Positions 15,211-25,247 of a stretch of 64,000 nt of DNA are shown one piece after another. How positions within the stretch are numbered: position 1 is the first letter of the stretch; each line of letters opens with the position of its first letter. The stretch is taken from contig JAQUDD010000001.1 of assembly GCA_028685875.1 (NCBI GenBank), positions 158,209 through 222,208 on the forward strand. The letters are read 5' to 3'. The stretch is from Candidatus Absconditabacteria bacterium (lineage in GTDB: Bacteria > Patescibacteriota > Gracilibacteria > Absconditabacterales > Absconditicoccaceae). Below the pieces are notes generated by a model, which saw only the letters and a program-made list of their open reading frames with translations, made no database searches and was not told where the DNA came from. Made by a program: the position numbers and the translations under genes.

Positions 15211-15240
15211 AAAAAAACCTGAATCGAAATTCAGGCTTTT
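15211..15240 (-). terminator. ppdK terminator
   Basis: CCTGAAT-CGAA-ATTCAGG hairpin with a long T run on the minus strand, downstream of the ppdK stop at 15304. Confidence 0.85.
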
Positions 15241-15256
15241 CTGTTTATTTGGCATT

Positions 15257-15285
15257 TTGGATCCTTCGTTTCACTCAGGATGACA
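15257..15285. repeat. Dispersed REP-like repeat
   Basis: GGATCCTTCG, TTTCACTC and AGGATGACA form a unit of the kind often scattered between genes in CPR and other bacteria. A related sequence in inverted orientation is at 48664-48692. Confidence 0.4.
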
Positions 15286-15303
15286 GTTTACTGCTTTGTG
15301 CAA

Positions 15304-17937
15304 TTATCCATGTTTCAAAGCGGCGTGTGCTGCTGCTAATCTTGCGATAGGCACTCTATAGGGACTACAGCTCACATAGGTTAATCCTACTCTGTGACAG
15401 AAGTCGATAGATGCAGGATCTCCTCCATGTTCTCCACAGATACCAAGTTTGATATCTGCTCTGGTTTGTCTTCCTTTTTCTACAGCTATTTTTACCAATT
15501 GTCCAATTCCTTCTTCATCAATACTTTGGAAAGGATCTTTTTCAAAGATACCATCTTCGAGATATGCTTTAATAAATTTTCCTGCATCATCTCTGGAGAA
15601 CCCCATTCCCATTTGGGTAAGATCATTAGTTCCAAAGGAGAAGAATTCTGCACTTTTTGCGATTTCATCAGCAGTCAATGCTCCTCTTGGTACTTCGATC
15701 ATTGTTCAGAGTTTATATTCTACTTCGATTCCGTATTTTTCCATGGTCTTTTTAGCGGTTTCTACTACTACTTCTTTATTGAAATCAAGTTCTGTTTTAA
15801 ATCCTACGAGAGGGATCATGATTTCTGGTCTTGCGTCTACTCCTTCTTTTTTGAGTTCACAAGCTGCAGAGATAACTGCTTCAGCTTGCATTTCAGCGAT
15901 TTCTGGGTAGGTGATTGCTAATCTACATCCTCTGTGTCCAAGCATAGGATTGAATTCGTGAAGTGCATTGATTTTTTCTTTTACTTTTTCTATGCTTACT
16001 CCGAGTTCGTTAGCTACGGCCTGAATATCTTTGTCTTCTGTTGGAAGGAATTCGTGAAGGGGAGGGTCTAGAAATCTGATTGTTACTGGCTGTCCTTCAA
16101 GTGTTTTCATAAGTTCATAGAAGTCAGATTTTTGGAAAGGGAGGATTTTTGCTAGTGCCTTTTTTCTTCCTTGCACATCATCAGCCAGGATCATCTCTCT
16201 CACTGCAAGGATTCTATCTTCAGCAAAGAACATGTGTTCCGTTCTACAGAGTCCAATTCCTTCAGCTCCGAATTTTTTTGCTTGGATAGCATCTCTAGGA
16301 GTATCGGCATTAGTTCTTACTCAGAGTTTTCTAAAGCTATCTGCTAGCTTCATCAATTCTTCAAAATCTCCACTTAGTTCAGGATCTGCTACTGCGATTT
16401 TTCCTGCAAATACTTCTCCAGTAGAACCATCAAGTGTGATTTCATCTCCTTCTTTGAAAGTTTTCCCTTTTATTGATAGTGTTTTAGCTTTTTCATCAAT
16501 GACTAACTCTCCAGCACCTGCAACACAGCATTTCCCCATTCCTCTTGCAACTACTGCAGCATGAGAAGTCATTCCCCCTCTGGCAGTTAAGATTCCTTGT
16601 GCAGCTACCATTCCTTGGATATCTTCTGGTGAAGTTTCTACTCTTACGAGTACCACTTTCTTTCCTTGTTCATTCCATTCGTGTGCGTCTTCTGCTTTGA
16701 AGACAATTTGTCCTACTGCAGCACCTGGTGAAGCAGGAAGTCCTATTGTTAATGTTTCTCCAGTTTTTTTTGCGTTGTTATCAAGTTGTGGATGAAGAAG
16801 AGCATCCAGTTGATTGGGCTGTACTCTGAGTACTGCTGTTTTTTCATTAATTAACCCTTCATGAAGCATATCAATAGCGATCTTTACTGCAGCCGCAGCT
16901 GTTCTCTTTCCACTTCTGGTTTGAAGGATATAGAGTTTTCCTTCTTGGATGGTGAATTCCATATCTTGCATGTCTGCGTAGTGTTGTTCTAGTTTTTTGT
17001 AGATAGCTACCAATTCTGTATAACATTCCGGCATTACCTCGTTGAGTGTTTGAATTTCTGCTGGAGTTCTCACTCCTGCCACTACATCTTCTCCTTGTGC
17101 ATTCATCAAGTACTCTCCATAAAATTTATTTTCTCCCGTAGAGGGGTTTCTTGTGAAACATACTCCTGTTCCAGACGTTTCTCCCATATTTCCAAATACC
17201 ATTGATTGCACATTTACCGCAGTTCCTAGCAGCCCTCTGATATCATTTAGTCTTCTATAGATGATCGCTCTTTCATTATTCCATGAATTAAATACTGCAT
17301 CAACAGCCATAGCAAGCTGTTCTCTTCCATTATTTGGAAAGAGTTTCCCAGTAGCATTTTGTACCACTTCTTTGTAAAGTCTCACTACTTCTTTCAGATC
17401 TTCTGCATCAAGTTCAGTGTCAAGTTTTACTCCCTTCTTATTTTTTACAGATTGAAGAGCATGTTCAAAGTCGTGGTAAGGTACTTCCATTACTACATCT
17501 CCAAACATTTGGATGAATCTTCTGTAGGAATCCCACGCGAATCTTTCGTTTTCTGTCTTGGTAGCGAGTCCTACTACGGATGCATCATTAAGTCCGAGAT
17601 TCAATACAGTGTCCATCATTCCAGGAAGTGAAGCTGCTGCTCCTGATCTTACTGAAACGAGTAAAGGATCGTTTGCGTCTCCAAGTTTTTTTCCACTTTT
17701 TTCTTCCAAATGTTGGAGCTGAGCTTCGATTTGATCTTTTACCTCCTGTGGGTAAGTTTTATTGTTTTTGTAGTACATATCACAGGTTTCTGTGGTAATA
17801 GTAAACCCAGCAGGAATAGGTAATCCGAGCGACACCATTTCTGCCATGTTTGCTCCTTTTCCTCCAACAATGTCTTTGCTTACTCCTTTTGCTTCTTCAA
17901 AAGAGTAGACATACTTTTTGTTTCCAAGTTCTGACAT
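15304..17937 (-). CDS. ppdK: Pyruvate, phosphate dikinase
   Basis: PPDK interconverts pyruvate, ATP and phosphate with phosphoenolpyruvate, AMP and pyrophosphate. At 877 residues it has the usual family length. The start chosen is the ATG at 17937 ([15 protein letters not shown]); the frame extends 14 residues upstream but that part is not conserved. The N-terminal ATP-grasp domain has [10 protein letters not shown]. The swivelling phosphohistidine is in [13 protein letters not shown] (about His459). The C-terminal PEP/pyruvate barrel has [25 protein letters not shown] and the catalytic Cys in SCSPYRVP (about Cys857). Two TGA codons are read as Gly, one in the conserved GTMIEVPR motif. It is a single-gene unit. 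In small-genome CPR it probably supports glycolytic ATP yield or PEP supply. Confidence 0.96.
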
Positions 17938-18122
17938 ACGCATATCAAATGATAAATAAAATAAGCAATATCTCCTCATTTTGAGGACGTTTTGCAGTGT
18001 TATCCATTATTAAGATATTGTCTTCTTATTTCAAGGCGAAAGAAGCCAGAATTTACTGTCTTTTTTTCTGTAACTTCTTAATCCTAATTATTCTTTGAAA
18101 TATTTTGTCTATAAAAAATCTC

Positions 18123-18150
18123 TTGCATTTATTTAGAAGATGTCTATAAA
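18123..18150 (+). promoter_or_regulatory. Promoter of the tRNA cluster
   Basis: TTGCAT (18123-18128), 16-base spacer, TATAAA (18145-18150). The predicted start lies about 20 bases before tRNA-Ile. The ppdK gene is divergent. No gene is seen in 17938-18175. Confidence 0.55.
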
Positions 18151-18175
18151 GTGCTCTGCACGGAGTAAAAAGTAT

Positions 18176-18252
18176 GGGCGTGTAGCTCAGGCGGTTAGAG
18201 CGCACCTCTGATAAGGGTGAGGTCGATGGTTCGAGTCCATCCACGCCCACCA
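18176..18252 (+). tRNA. tRNA-Ile(GAT)
   Basis: Cloverleaf with acceptor GGGCGTG/CACGCCC, anticodon loop CTGATAA (anticodon GAT), T-loop TTCGAGT and an encoded CCA. First of three clustered tRNAs. Confidence 0.95.
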
Positions 18253-18258
18253 TACTGT

Positions 18259-18333
18259 GCCAAGGTAGCTCAGTGGTAGAGCAGAGGCCTGAAAAGCCTT
18301 GTGTCGGCAGTTCAATTCTGCCTCTTGGCACCA
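18259..18333 (+). tRNA. tRNA-Phe(GAA)
   Basis: Acceptor GCCAAGG/TCTTGGC, anticodon loop CTGAAAA (anticodon GAA), T-loop TTCAATT and an encoded CCA. Six bases after tRNA-Ile. Confidence 0.93.
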
Positions 18334-18350
18334 TTGCATAAAAATTATAT

Positions 18351-18424
18351 CGGGGATTAGCTCAGATGGCTAGAGTGCTTGGTTTGGGACCAAGAGGTCG
18401 CGAGTTCGAGTCCCGCATCCCCGA
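18351..18424 (+). tRNA. tRNA-Pro(TGG), CCA not encoded
   Basis: Acceptor CGGGGAT/ATCCCCG, anticodon loop TTTGGGA (anticodon TGG) and T-loop TTCGAGT. CCA is not encoded, unlike its two neighbours, so a CCA-adding enzyme is needed (candidate at 48830-50728). The T stem has one A-C mismatch. Confidence 0.9.
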
Positions 18425-18442
18425 GTCTATACAGTGTTAAGT

Positions 18443-18495
18443 GTTGTTTGGAGATATATCATCTTTTTTGGAAGGTATGATGTCTCTAAACAGGA
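18443..18495 (+). other. Imperfect hairpin between tRNAs and tuf
   Basis: TGTTTGGAGA and TCTCTAAACA form the base of a long imperfect stem with a loop around TTTTTTGGAAGG. It is not a classic terminator. It may be a tRNA trailer structure or a small RNA; no known family was recognised. Confidence 0.35.
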
Positions 18496-18581
18496 TTTCT
18501 TAAGCGATACGATAGCCTTTGAGCTATAGTGGGCAGGAAGTCTGAGTTTTTTTTACCCTGAGGACTAAAGACAAAATTCTC

Positions 18582-18609
18582 TTGACTTTACTGGGGAGAT
18601 TTGTACATT
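18582..18609 (+). promoter_or_regulatory. tuf: tuf promoter
   Basis: TTGACT (18582-18587), 16-base spacer, TACATT (18604-18609) preceded by TG. It predicts a leader of about 37 bases before the chosen tuf start. Confidence 0.6.
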
Positions 18610-18652
18610 GAAGAGGTATAAAATATTTTTAATTATTAATATGTATACAAGT

Positions 18653-19828
18653 ATGGCAACTAAACCACACGTTAATGTTGGTACTATTGGTCACGTTGAT
18701 CATGGTAAAACTACTTTGACTGCTGCTTTAACAACAGTTTGTGCTACAAAAGGATTTGCTCAAGCTGCTGCTTATGATCAAATTGATAATGCACCAGAAG
18801 AAAAGGCGAGAGGAATTACTATCGCTACTAGACACGTTGAATATGAAACGGATGCTAGACACTATGCTCATATTGATTGTCCAGGACATGCTGATTATGT
18901 TAAAAACATGATTGTAGGTGCTGCACAGATGGATGGAGCTATTCTTGTTGTGGCTGGTACTGATGGTCCTATGCCTCAGACTAGAGAACACGTTCTTTTG
19001 GCAAAACAAGTAAATGTTCCAAAGATTGTAGTGTTTATGAATAAATGTGATATGGTAGATGATGCAGATATGCTTGATCTTGTAGAAGAAGAGGTTAGAG
19101 ATCTTCTTGAGAGAAATGGTTTTGATAGAGATTGTCCTATTATTAGGGGATCTGCTCTTAAAGCTGTAGAAAATGCTTCTGATGCTGAGGGATCTGCAAA
19201 ATGTATTTGGGAGCTTCTTGGAGCGTTGGATACTTATATCCCTGTTCCTGAAAGAGATTCAGTTAAACCTTTCCTTATGCCCGTTGAAGATGTATTTTCT
19301 ATTAAAGGTAGAGGAACTGTTGCAACAGGTAGAATTGAAAGAGGTATTGTTAAGATTAATGAAGAAGTTGAATTGATTGGTCTTGGTGCTGAACCTCAAA
19401 AAACAGTGATTACTGGAGTAGAAATGTTCCACAAACAATTTGATCAAGCAGAAGCTGGTATGAATGTTGGACTTCTTCTTAGAGGTATTGACAAAGAGTC
19501 TATCGAAAGAGGACAGGTGCTTTGTAAACCAGGTACTGTAAAGACGTTCAATAAGTTTGAAGCTGAGGTATATGTTCTTAAAAAAGAAGAAGGAGGAAGA
19601 CATACTCCATTCATGTCTGGATATAGACCACAGTTCTTCCTTAGAACTACTGATGTTACAGGAAATATTGAATTAGCTCCTGGTGTAGAAATGATTATGC
19701 CTGGTGATAATGCTAAAATTATTGTAGATCTTATCTATCCAGTTGCTATGGAAGATGGACTTAGATTTGCGATTAGAGAAGGAGGTAGAACAGTGGGAGC
19801 TTGAGTTGTTACAAAAGTTCTTTCTTAG
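18653..19828 (+). CDS. tuf: Elongation factor Tu
   Basis: GTPase that delivers aminoacyl-tRNA to the ribosome. It is 391 residues. G1 is GHVDHGKT (residues 13-20), followed by DCPGH and NKCD. Domains 2 and 3 are complete. The start chosen is the ATG of [10 protein letters not shown]; upstream in-frame starts (18608, 18641) add only non-conserved residues. The C-terminus reads GRTVGA-Gly-VVTKVLS, with the glycine encoded by TGA at 19802-19804. EF-Tu has VGAGVV at this site, so this is one of the cleanest proofs of UGA=Gly. It heads the ribosomal protein cluster but is separated from rpsJ by a hairpin. Confidence 0.98.
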
Positions 19829-19865
19829 TTCATCTTAACTTTACTTATAACATAGAGGTTGTGGT

Positions 19866-19899
19866 ATTCCCCGCTCGTTCTTGGTAATGAGTGGGGAAT
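19866..19899 (+). other. Hairpin between tuf and rpsJ
   Basis: ATTCCCCGCTCGTT and AATGAGTGGGGAAT pair with G-U tolerance around a six-base loop. There is no T run, so it is more likely a processing or stability element than an efficient terminator. Confidence 0.6.
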
Positions 19900-19907
19900 C
19901 ATCTACC

Positions 19908-19934
19908 TTGAAAAAGATATTCTTTATTTATAAT
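19908..19934 (+). promoter_or_regulatory. Possible rpsJ operon promoter
   Basis: TTGAAA (19908-19913), 15-base spacer, perfect TATAAT (19929-19934). If used, transcription would begin about eight bases before the rpsJ ATG, a nearly leaderless mRNA. Confidence 0.45.
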
Positions 19935-19948
19935 GCAAGAGATTGATA

Positions 19949-20278
19949 ATGTCAGCTGCAAAAAAAGATCAAAATCCAAAATTAAGAATCAAGCTTAAAA
20001 GCTATGATGTTAGAATGTTGGAATCTTCTGTTGGAAAAGTAATAAGTCTTCTGATTAAATCGGGGGCTGAGGTTAAAGGACCTATTCCTTTACCAAAAAA
20101 GAGAAAGGTCTATACTGTTTTGAGATCCAATTTTAAGTTTAAGAGCTCTAGAGAACAATTTGAGAGAATTTCTTATACAAGAATGATTGATGTTACTGAG
20201 ACTGGGGCAAAAACAGTGGAGTATTTGCAAAACTTATCGATACCTGTAGGTATTTTGGTGGATGTTAAGGTATTTTAA
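19949..20278 (+). CDS. rpsJ: Ribosomal protein S10
   Basis: S10 of the small-subunit head, 109 residues. Motifs include IRIKLKSYD-like IKLKSYDVRMLESSV, GPIPLPKKRKVYTVLRS and the SREQFE block. The ATG at 19949 is preferred over TTG at 19943. First gene of the S10-spc cluster. No Shine-Dalgarno precedes it. Confidence 0.96.
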   Translation: MSAAKKDQNPKLRIKLKSYDVRMLESSVGKVISLLIKSGAEVKGPIPLPKKRKVYTVLRSNFKFKSSREQFERISYTRMIDVTETGAKTVEYLQNLSIPVGILVDVKVF

Positions 20279-20343
20279 GTATATTTTACCTTAGAGACAT
20301 TGAAAGAATAATCTGATTTTAATTGATTTCAACTATTTGAAAT

Positions 20344-20949
20344 ATGCATACAAAAGGAGGTCTTGTGGTTTCAAAAAAGGAGATGACAAAGGTGCGGGTT
20401 GATGGAAAATTGCTTCCTGTTACTTTGGTTGAGGTTTTACCACAAAAGGTCTTGAGATACAAGACAACTGAAAATGATGGATATCAGGCGGTGGTAGTTG
20501 GTGTTGGAGAAAAAGAGACTAAGAAAGAGAAGGGACAAAAGTTGGCTTATGATCTTCAAACAGAATTCTTCGTTGATGATAGTTTTGTTACTGCAAACGA
20601 GATAGGTAAAGTTCTTGATGTTTCTTTTCTTGAAGGAATAACTACAGTTGAAGTAAAAGGAACTTCAAAAGGAAAGGGATTTCAAGGTGCTATCAAGAGA
20701 TTTCATCTTAAAGGAGGTCCGAAGACACATGGTTCTAAATTTCATAGACATGTAGGTTCTATGGGGAATAGAAAGCCAAGAAGAACTATGAAAAACCATC
20801 CTCATGCGGGACATATGGGTGATGAAGCTATCACTCTCAAGAAGATTCAGCTTTTGGATACTATCCAAAGAGATTCTGAGCAACTTCTTGTGGTAAGGGG
20901 TTCTCTTCCTGGTGGAAGAAATTCAAAGCTCAAATTCATTATTGAATAA
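20344..20949 (+). CDS. rplC: Ribosomal protein L3
   Basis: L3 of the large subunit, 201 residues, close to family length. It has the basic loop GTSKGKGFQGAIKRFH and HGSKFHRHVGSMGN, which reaches toward the peptidyl-transferase centre. Starts at the ATG of MHTKGGLVVSKKE. Lies between rpsJ and rplD as in most bacteria. Confidence 0.96.
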   Translation: MHTKGGLVVSKKEMTKVRVDGKLLPVTLVEVLPQKVLRYKTTENDGYQAVVVGVGEKETKKEKGQKLAYDLQTEFFVDDSFVTANEIGKVLDVSFLEGITTVEVKGTSKGKGFQGAIKRFHLKGGPKTHGSKFHRHVGSMGNRKPRRTMKNHPHAGHMGDEAITLKKIQLLDTIQRDSEQLLVVRGSLPGGRNSKLKFIIE

Positions 20950-20977
20950 CTTTTAATGACTAAAGTATTGATACAAG

Positions 20978-21604
20978 ATGACATATTCTGTTGATGTGTA
21001 CAATAAAGAAGGAAAGGTAGTTTCAAAACTTGAACTCAATAAAGAACTTTTCTCAGAGGAAAAGATCAATAAAACATTGATTCAAGAATTCTATCTCCTT
21101 CAGCTGGCGAATGCTCGTGTAGCGATTGCTTCTACCAAGGATAGATCGGAGGTTGCTGGTTCTGGGAGAAAGCTCTACAGACAAAAAGGTACGGGAAATG
21201 CAAGAGTTGGAGATAAAAATTCTCCTGTAAGGAGACATGGTGGAGTTGCATTTGGTCCTACTTCTGAGAGAAACTTTGAGAAAAATATGACGAAGAAAGC
21301 GAGAAAACTTGCTCTTAATAGTATTATCTCTCTTAAAGCTCAATCAGAGGCTCTCTGTGGATTACAGTTGCCTACGATGGAACCAAAAACTAAGGATGCA
21401 TTGAATATTCTTGCTAATCTTGGTTTGCAGGGTCAAAAGGTGCTTTTGGTACTTAGCGAAAAGACGGAAGGTATTGTTAAATCCTTTAGAAATATAGAGA
21501 AGGTGAAATATATCTTGGTAGATTATCTTAATCCTCGTGATGTATTGAATGCTGATAAGGTGGTGTTTGTGGAAGGCGCTTTGTATCAGATTAATAAAGC
21601 GTAG
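20978..21604 (+). CDS. rplD: Ribosomal protein L4
   Basis: L4, 208 residues, with the exit-tunnel loop containing RQKGTGNARVGDKNSP and FGPTSERNF. It is an early assembly protein; in other bacteria L4 can also autoregulate the operon, but no leader target was identified here. ATG is preceded by TTGATACAAG. Confidence 0.95.
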   Translation: MTYSVDVYNKEGKVVSKLELNKELFSEEKINKTLIQEFYLLQLANARVAIASTKDRSEVAGSGRKLYRQKGTGNARVGDKNSPVRRHGGVAFGPTSERNFEKNMTKKARKLALNSIISLKAQSEALCGLQLPTMEPKTKDALNILANLGLQGQKVLLVLSEKTEGIVKSFRNIEKVKYILVDYLNPRDVLNADKVVFVEGALYQINKA

Positions 21605-21636
21605 TAATTCAGAATTTATGTTTTTTTGTAAGACAA

Positions 21637-21978
21637 ATGACTTTTAGACAAAAATTACAGAGAAGAGCAATTAAAAACGTAACTCCAAAAGCGTTACAGA
21701 GTTTTTCTCCCTATGATATTATTCTTGCTCCTGTTTTGACAGAAAAAGCATACGGGCAACAAGAATCTACACATAAATATACCTTCAAGGTACATAAAAG
21801 TGCGAATAAGACTGATGTAAAGCAGGCGGTGGCATACTTATATAAGGTGACTCCTGTGGATGTAAACATTGTTAATGTTCCTTTCAAAGGGAGATCTCAG
21901 AGAAAATTAGTAAGAGCGGATTATAAGAAGGCAATCGTTACTCTTGCTGAAAAAGATAAGATTGAGGTTGGGTTGTAA
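21637..21978 (+). CDS. rplW: Ribosomal protein L23
   Basis: L23 at the exit-tunnel rim, 113 residues. The core is APVLTEKAYGQQESTHKYTF, followed by VNIVNVPFKGRSQRK. There is an N-terminal extension of about 30 basic residues before the conserved start of the family. Confidence 0.94.
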   Translation: MTFRQKLQRRAIKNVTPKALQSFSPYDIILAPVLTEKAYGQQESTHKYTFKVHKSANKTDVKQAVAYLYKVTPVDVNIVNVPFKGRSQRKLVRADYKKAIVTLAEKDKIEVGL

Positions 21979-22029
21979 CATTTATATTAGACTTTATAAA
22001 AACTTTACTACTTAAGATTTGTATGCAAG

Positions 22030-22875
22030 ATGGCGTTGAAAAAATATAAGCCGTACACTCCTTCGAGAAGATGGATGGTTGGATATGACTTTAGTGATAT
22101 TACTAAAACAAGTCCAGAAAAATCCTTAACGGTATCTCTTGGAAGAACAGGAGGTAGAAATAATCAGGGAAGAACTACTTCTAGATGGATGGGAGGAGGA
22201 CACAAGAAACTTTATAGATTAGTGGACTTCAAAGGGTATGATAAGGCTGGTATTCCTGCAAAGGTTGCTAGTATTGAATATGATCCTTACAGAACTTCTA
22301 GAATTGCTCTGCTTAATTATGCTGATGGGGAAAAGAGATATGTATTGGCATGGAAGGGTATTACTGTAGGTGATGAAGTAATGTCGGGAGAAACTTCTCC
22401 TATTACTCCGGGAAACAGAAAGCAACTCAAAGATATTCCCGAAGGTGTACAGGTACACTGTTTAGAGGTTACTCCTTTCTCAAAAGGAAAAATCATCAAA
22501 ACAGCAGGATCTTCAGCGTTGATCTCAGGTAGAGATGAAGCGGAAGGATTGGTATTTATCAAGATGCCTTCAGGAGAAGTAAGAAAATTTAATCAAGACT
22601 GTTGGGCTACTATTGGAGTGATTGGAAATGAACAACATAAAAATGTAGTAATCGGAAAAGCTGGAAGACAAAGATGGCTTGGTAAAAAACCAAGAGTGCT
22701 TGGAAAGAACATGAACCCGGTAGATCATCCTCATGGAGGAGGTGAGGCTCACTCGCCAATTGGATCCAAGAGAGGTCAAAAATCATTCTCAGGTAAAAGA
22801 GTTTCTGCTGGTATGAAGACAAGACAAAATAAGAAATGGTCTACAAAGTTTATTGTTTCTAGAAGAAAAAAATAA
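22030..22875 (+). CDS. rplB: Ribosomal protein L2
   Basis: L2, 281 residues, complete. It ends with the highly conserved MNPVDHPHGGGEA block followed by SPIGSKRGQ; the peptidyl-transferase-proximal His is present. It starts MALKKYKPYTPSRRWM; the ATG is preceded by TTGTATGCAAG and not by a Shine-Dalgarno. Confidence 0.97.
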   Translation: MALKKYKPYTPSRRWMVGYDFSDITKTSPEKSLTVSLGRTGGRNNQGRTTSRWMGGGHKKLYRLVDFKGYDKAGIPAKVASIEYDPYRTSRIALLNYADGEKRYVLAWKGITVGDEVMSGETSPITPGNRKQLKDIPEGVQVHCLEVTPFSKGKIIKTAGSSALISGRDEAEGLVFIKMPSGEVRKFNQDCWATIGVIGNEQHKNVVIGKAGRQRWLGKKPRVLGKNMNPVDHPHGGGEAHSPIGSKRGQKSFSGKRVSAGMKTRQNKKWSTKFIVSRRKK

Positions 22876-22922
22876 GAAATCAGATTTGTTACTTATATTT
22901 TATCTAAGTTATTGGCTATTAG

Positions 22923-23180
22923 ATGGCAAGATCGCTAAAAAAAGGGTTCTATGTGAACGAAAAGATTCTACACAAAGTGACCAAAATGAATGCTAGTGGA
23001 GATAAAAAAATTATCAAAGTTTGGGATAGAGCATGTCATATTATTCCAGAGATGGTTGGATTTACCTTTGCTGTACACAATGGAAAACAATTTGTGAGTG
23101 TATATGTGACGGAAGATATGTTGGGGCACAGACTCGGGGAATTTGTTTTGACAAGAACATTTAAGGGACATCCTTTTTAG
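22923..23180 (+). CDS. rpsS: Ribosomal protein S19
   Basis: S19 of the 30S head, 85 residues, with [16 protein letters not shown], the central [14 protein letters not shown] and C-terminal [13 protein letters not shown]. Normal length and position between L2 and L22. Confidence 0.96.
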   Translation: MARSLKKGFYVNEKILHKVTKMNASGDKKIIKVWDRACHIIPEMVGFTFAVHNGKQFVSVYVTEDMLGHRLGEFVLTRTFKGHPF

Positions 23181-23240
23181 TCCACTTTGACTATTGTTGA
23201 AGTTGGGAATATTATTTAACTATTTACGTAGGTACTACTT

Positions 23241-23579
23241 ATGAGTAATCAAGTTACTGCTACATTGAAATATGCATTGATGTCAGACAAGAAGATAAGT
23301 CTGATCGCAGATCTCGTTAGAGGTAAAAAGGTAAAAGAGGCGTTTGTTCTCTTGGAGCATATGCCCAAGAAAGGAGCAAGAACTCTTCACAAACTTCTAA
23401 AATCTGCTACTGCGAATGCTGTGCAAAATAATGGGCTTTCTCTAGATGATCTTTATATTGAGAGAATTGAAGTAGGAAGAGGTCCAAAAATCAAAAGAAT
23501 CAGATTTGTGTCTAGATCTAGGATCAGTCACTATGAAAAATATAGGGCATATGTAAAAGTTGTTTTAAATACTAAGTAA
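23241..23579 (+). CDS. rplV: Ribosomal protein L22
   Basis: L22, 112 residues. The family features are KYALMSDKKISLIADLVRGK, the ARTLHKLLKSATANA helix and the GRGPKIKRIRFVSRSR beta-hairpin that lines the exit tunnel. Confidence 0.95.
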   Translation: MSNQVTATLKYALMSDKKISLIADLVRGKKVKEAFVLLEHMPKKGARTLHKLLKSATANAVQNNGLSLDDLYIERIEVGRGPKIKRIRFVSRSRISHYEKYRAYVKVVLNTK

Positions 23580-23587
23580 ATTTCCTT

Positions 23588-24256
23588 ATGTGACAAAAAG
23601 TAAATCCAATAGGAATGAGAGTTGGAATAATGAAGTCATGGCCATCTGAATGGTTTGCTAAAACTAAAAGGCAGGGTTCTGATTTTGTTGTGGAAGATAT
23701 TGCTATTAGAAAGTTTATTGATGAAACTTTTCCAAGATCTGGTATTTCTAAAGTAATTATTAGAAAAACAGCAAAGGAAGGTGAGATTATTCTTTTCGCT
23801 ACCAAAGTCGGAGTTATTATGGGAAAAGGTGGAGAAAAAATTAAGAGTGTTGAAAAACAGCTTAAGGATCGCTTTGATAAGGATTTCAAAATCAATATTA
23901 AAGAAGTAAAAACTCCAGAGCTTTCTGCAAGAGTAATGGCTGAATTTATTGCAACTCAGATTGAAGGAAGAATGCCTTATAGGAGAGTTATTAAACAAAC
24001 TCTTTCTAAGGTGATGGAAAAAGGAGCTGATGGTATCAAGGTTCAGATTGGAGGAAGACTGAATGGAACGGATATTGCTAGAAGTGAACATTTCATTGAT
24101 GGTAGAGTGTCTCTTCAGACGTTTAGATCTGATATTGATTATCATTATCTTCAGGCGATGACAAAGTATGGGGTGCTTGGGGTTAAAGTATGGATTCAAA
24201 AAGGGACTCAGTATGCTCCTAGAAAAAAATCCGCAAAAAAGCAGATTTTGGACTAA
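23588..24256 (+). CDS. rpsC: Ribosomal protein S3
   Basis: S3 of the mRNA entry channel, 222 residues. The true start is ATG at 23588 directly followed by TGA: M-Gly-QKVNPIG, identical to the universal S3 N-terminus MGQKVNPIG. A standard-code caller would begin at the internal ATG at 23615. KH domain (VIMGKGGEKIKSVEKQL) and the C-terminal GRLNGTDIARSE domain are intact. UGA at codon 2 shows that the recoding works right at initiation. Confidence 0.98.
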
Positions 24257-24302
24257 TATATCAATATAGAATACGGTTTTTTAACTATTTGTATCAAGAG
24301 AG

Positions 24303-24722
24303 ATGTTATTGACACCAAAAAGATGGAAATATAGAAAGCAATTTAGAACTCACCTCAAGGGGAAATCTACGAGAGGATCGGTGGTGGCTTTCGGAGAATA
24401 TGGTCTTAAGGCTACGACAAGTGAAATGATTACCAATAAACAAATAGAAGCAGCTAGAAAGGTAATCGTAAGGCATACAAGGAAGGTTGGTCAGCTTTGG
24501 ATTAGAATTTTTCCAGATAAACCTATTACAAGAAAAGGTCTAGAAATGCCCATGGGATCCGGAAAGGGTGATGTGGATATTTACGCAGCTCCTGTGAGAA
24601 AGGGTAGAATTCTTTTTGAAGTGTCAGGTTTGTCAGAAGAAGCAGCGCAGCAGATTCTTACTAGTGCGGGTAAGAAATTGCCTGTAGGAGTAAGGGTTGT
24701 GGCTAAGTGAGAGGTAAAATAA
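24303..24722 (+). CDS. rplP: Ribosomal protein L16
   Basis: L16, 139 residues. It contains MLLTPKRWKYRKQFR, VVAFGEYGLKA, RVRIFPDKP-like WIRIFPDKPIT and MGSGKGDVD. The last four residues follow a TGA: VVAK-Gly-EVK then TAA. Confidence 0.95.
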
Positions 24723-24760
24723 TTTCTCTAATTGATATTTAACATTTAAAATGTTTACTA

Positions 24761-24967
24761 ATGAAAGGTACTAAATCATTTATGCAGAGCATTAAAGATA
24801 AATCTCCAAAAGAACTTGTTTCTATGAGAAAAAAGCTTAGAGAGGAACTCTTTGCATTAAAAATGAAGAACGCAATTCGTGGACTTAAAGAGACTCATCA
24901 GATTGGGGATCTAAGAGTGAAGATTGCTAGAATCAATACTGTTTTAAAATCTAAAGTTTCAAACTAA
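24761..24967 (+). CDS. rpmC: Ribosomal protein L29
   Basis: L29, 68 residues, a two-helix protein at the exit tunnel: KDKSPKELVSMRKKLREELF and ALKMKNA, ending with KIARINTVL. Its TAA overlaps the ATG of rpsQ (TAATG), which suggests translational coupling. The ATG at 24782 (MQSIKDKS) would give the shorter typical length. Confidence 0.92.
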   Translation: MKGTKSFMQSIKDKSPKELVSMRKKLREELFALKMKNAIRGLKETHQIGDLRVKIARINTVLKSKVSN

Positions 24968-25218
24968 TGACTATCATAGGAGAGAAAAACATCAAAGAAC
25001 TCATTGGTGAGGTGGTAAGCGATAAGATGTCCAAAACATGTGTAGTTATGGTGAAAAGTGTAAAGGTACATCCTATCTATAAAAAGAGATTTGTAGTGAA
25101 GAAAAAATACTATGCTCATGATGAGAATCTTCAGGTTAAACTAGGAGATAAGGTAAAGATCAGATCTATAAGTCCTCTTAGTAAACTTAAAAAATGGAAA
25201 GTGGTAGAAATTGTATAG
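24967..25218 (+). CDS. rpsQ: Ribosomal protein S17
   Basis: S17, 83 residues, OB fold with IGEVVSDKMSKTCVVMVKS, HPIYKKRFVVKKKYYAHDE and VKIRSISPLSKLKKWKV. Starts one base before the last base of the rpmC stop codon. Confidence 0.96.
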   Translation: MTIIGEKNIKELIGEVVSDKMSKTCVVMVKSVKVHPIYKKRFVVKKKYYAHDENLQVKLGDKVKIRSISPLSKLKKWKVVEIV

Positions 25219-25247
25219 TTTTTTAATTGACTGTGTAACTTAAGAGT

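Noticed and set aside
15394-15921. Long antisense ORFs opposite ppdK
   Set aside because: They are shadows of the ppdK codon structure; ppdK has full catalytic motifs on the other strand.
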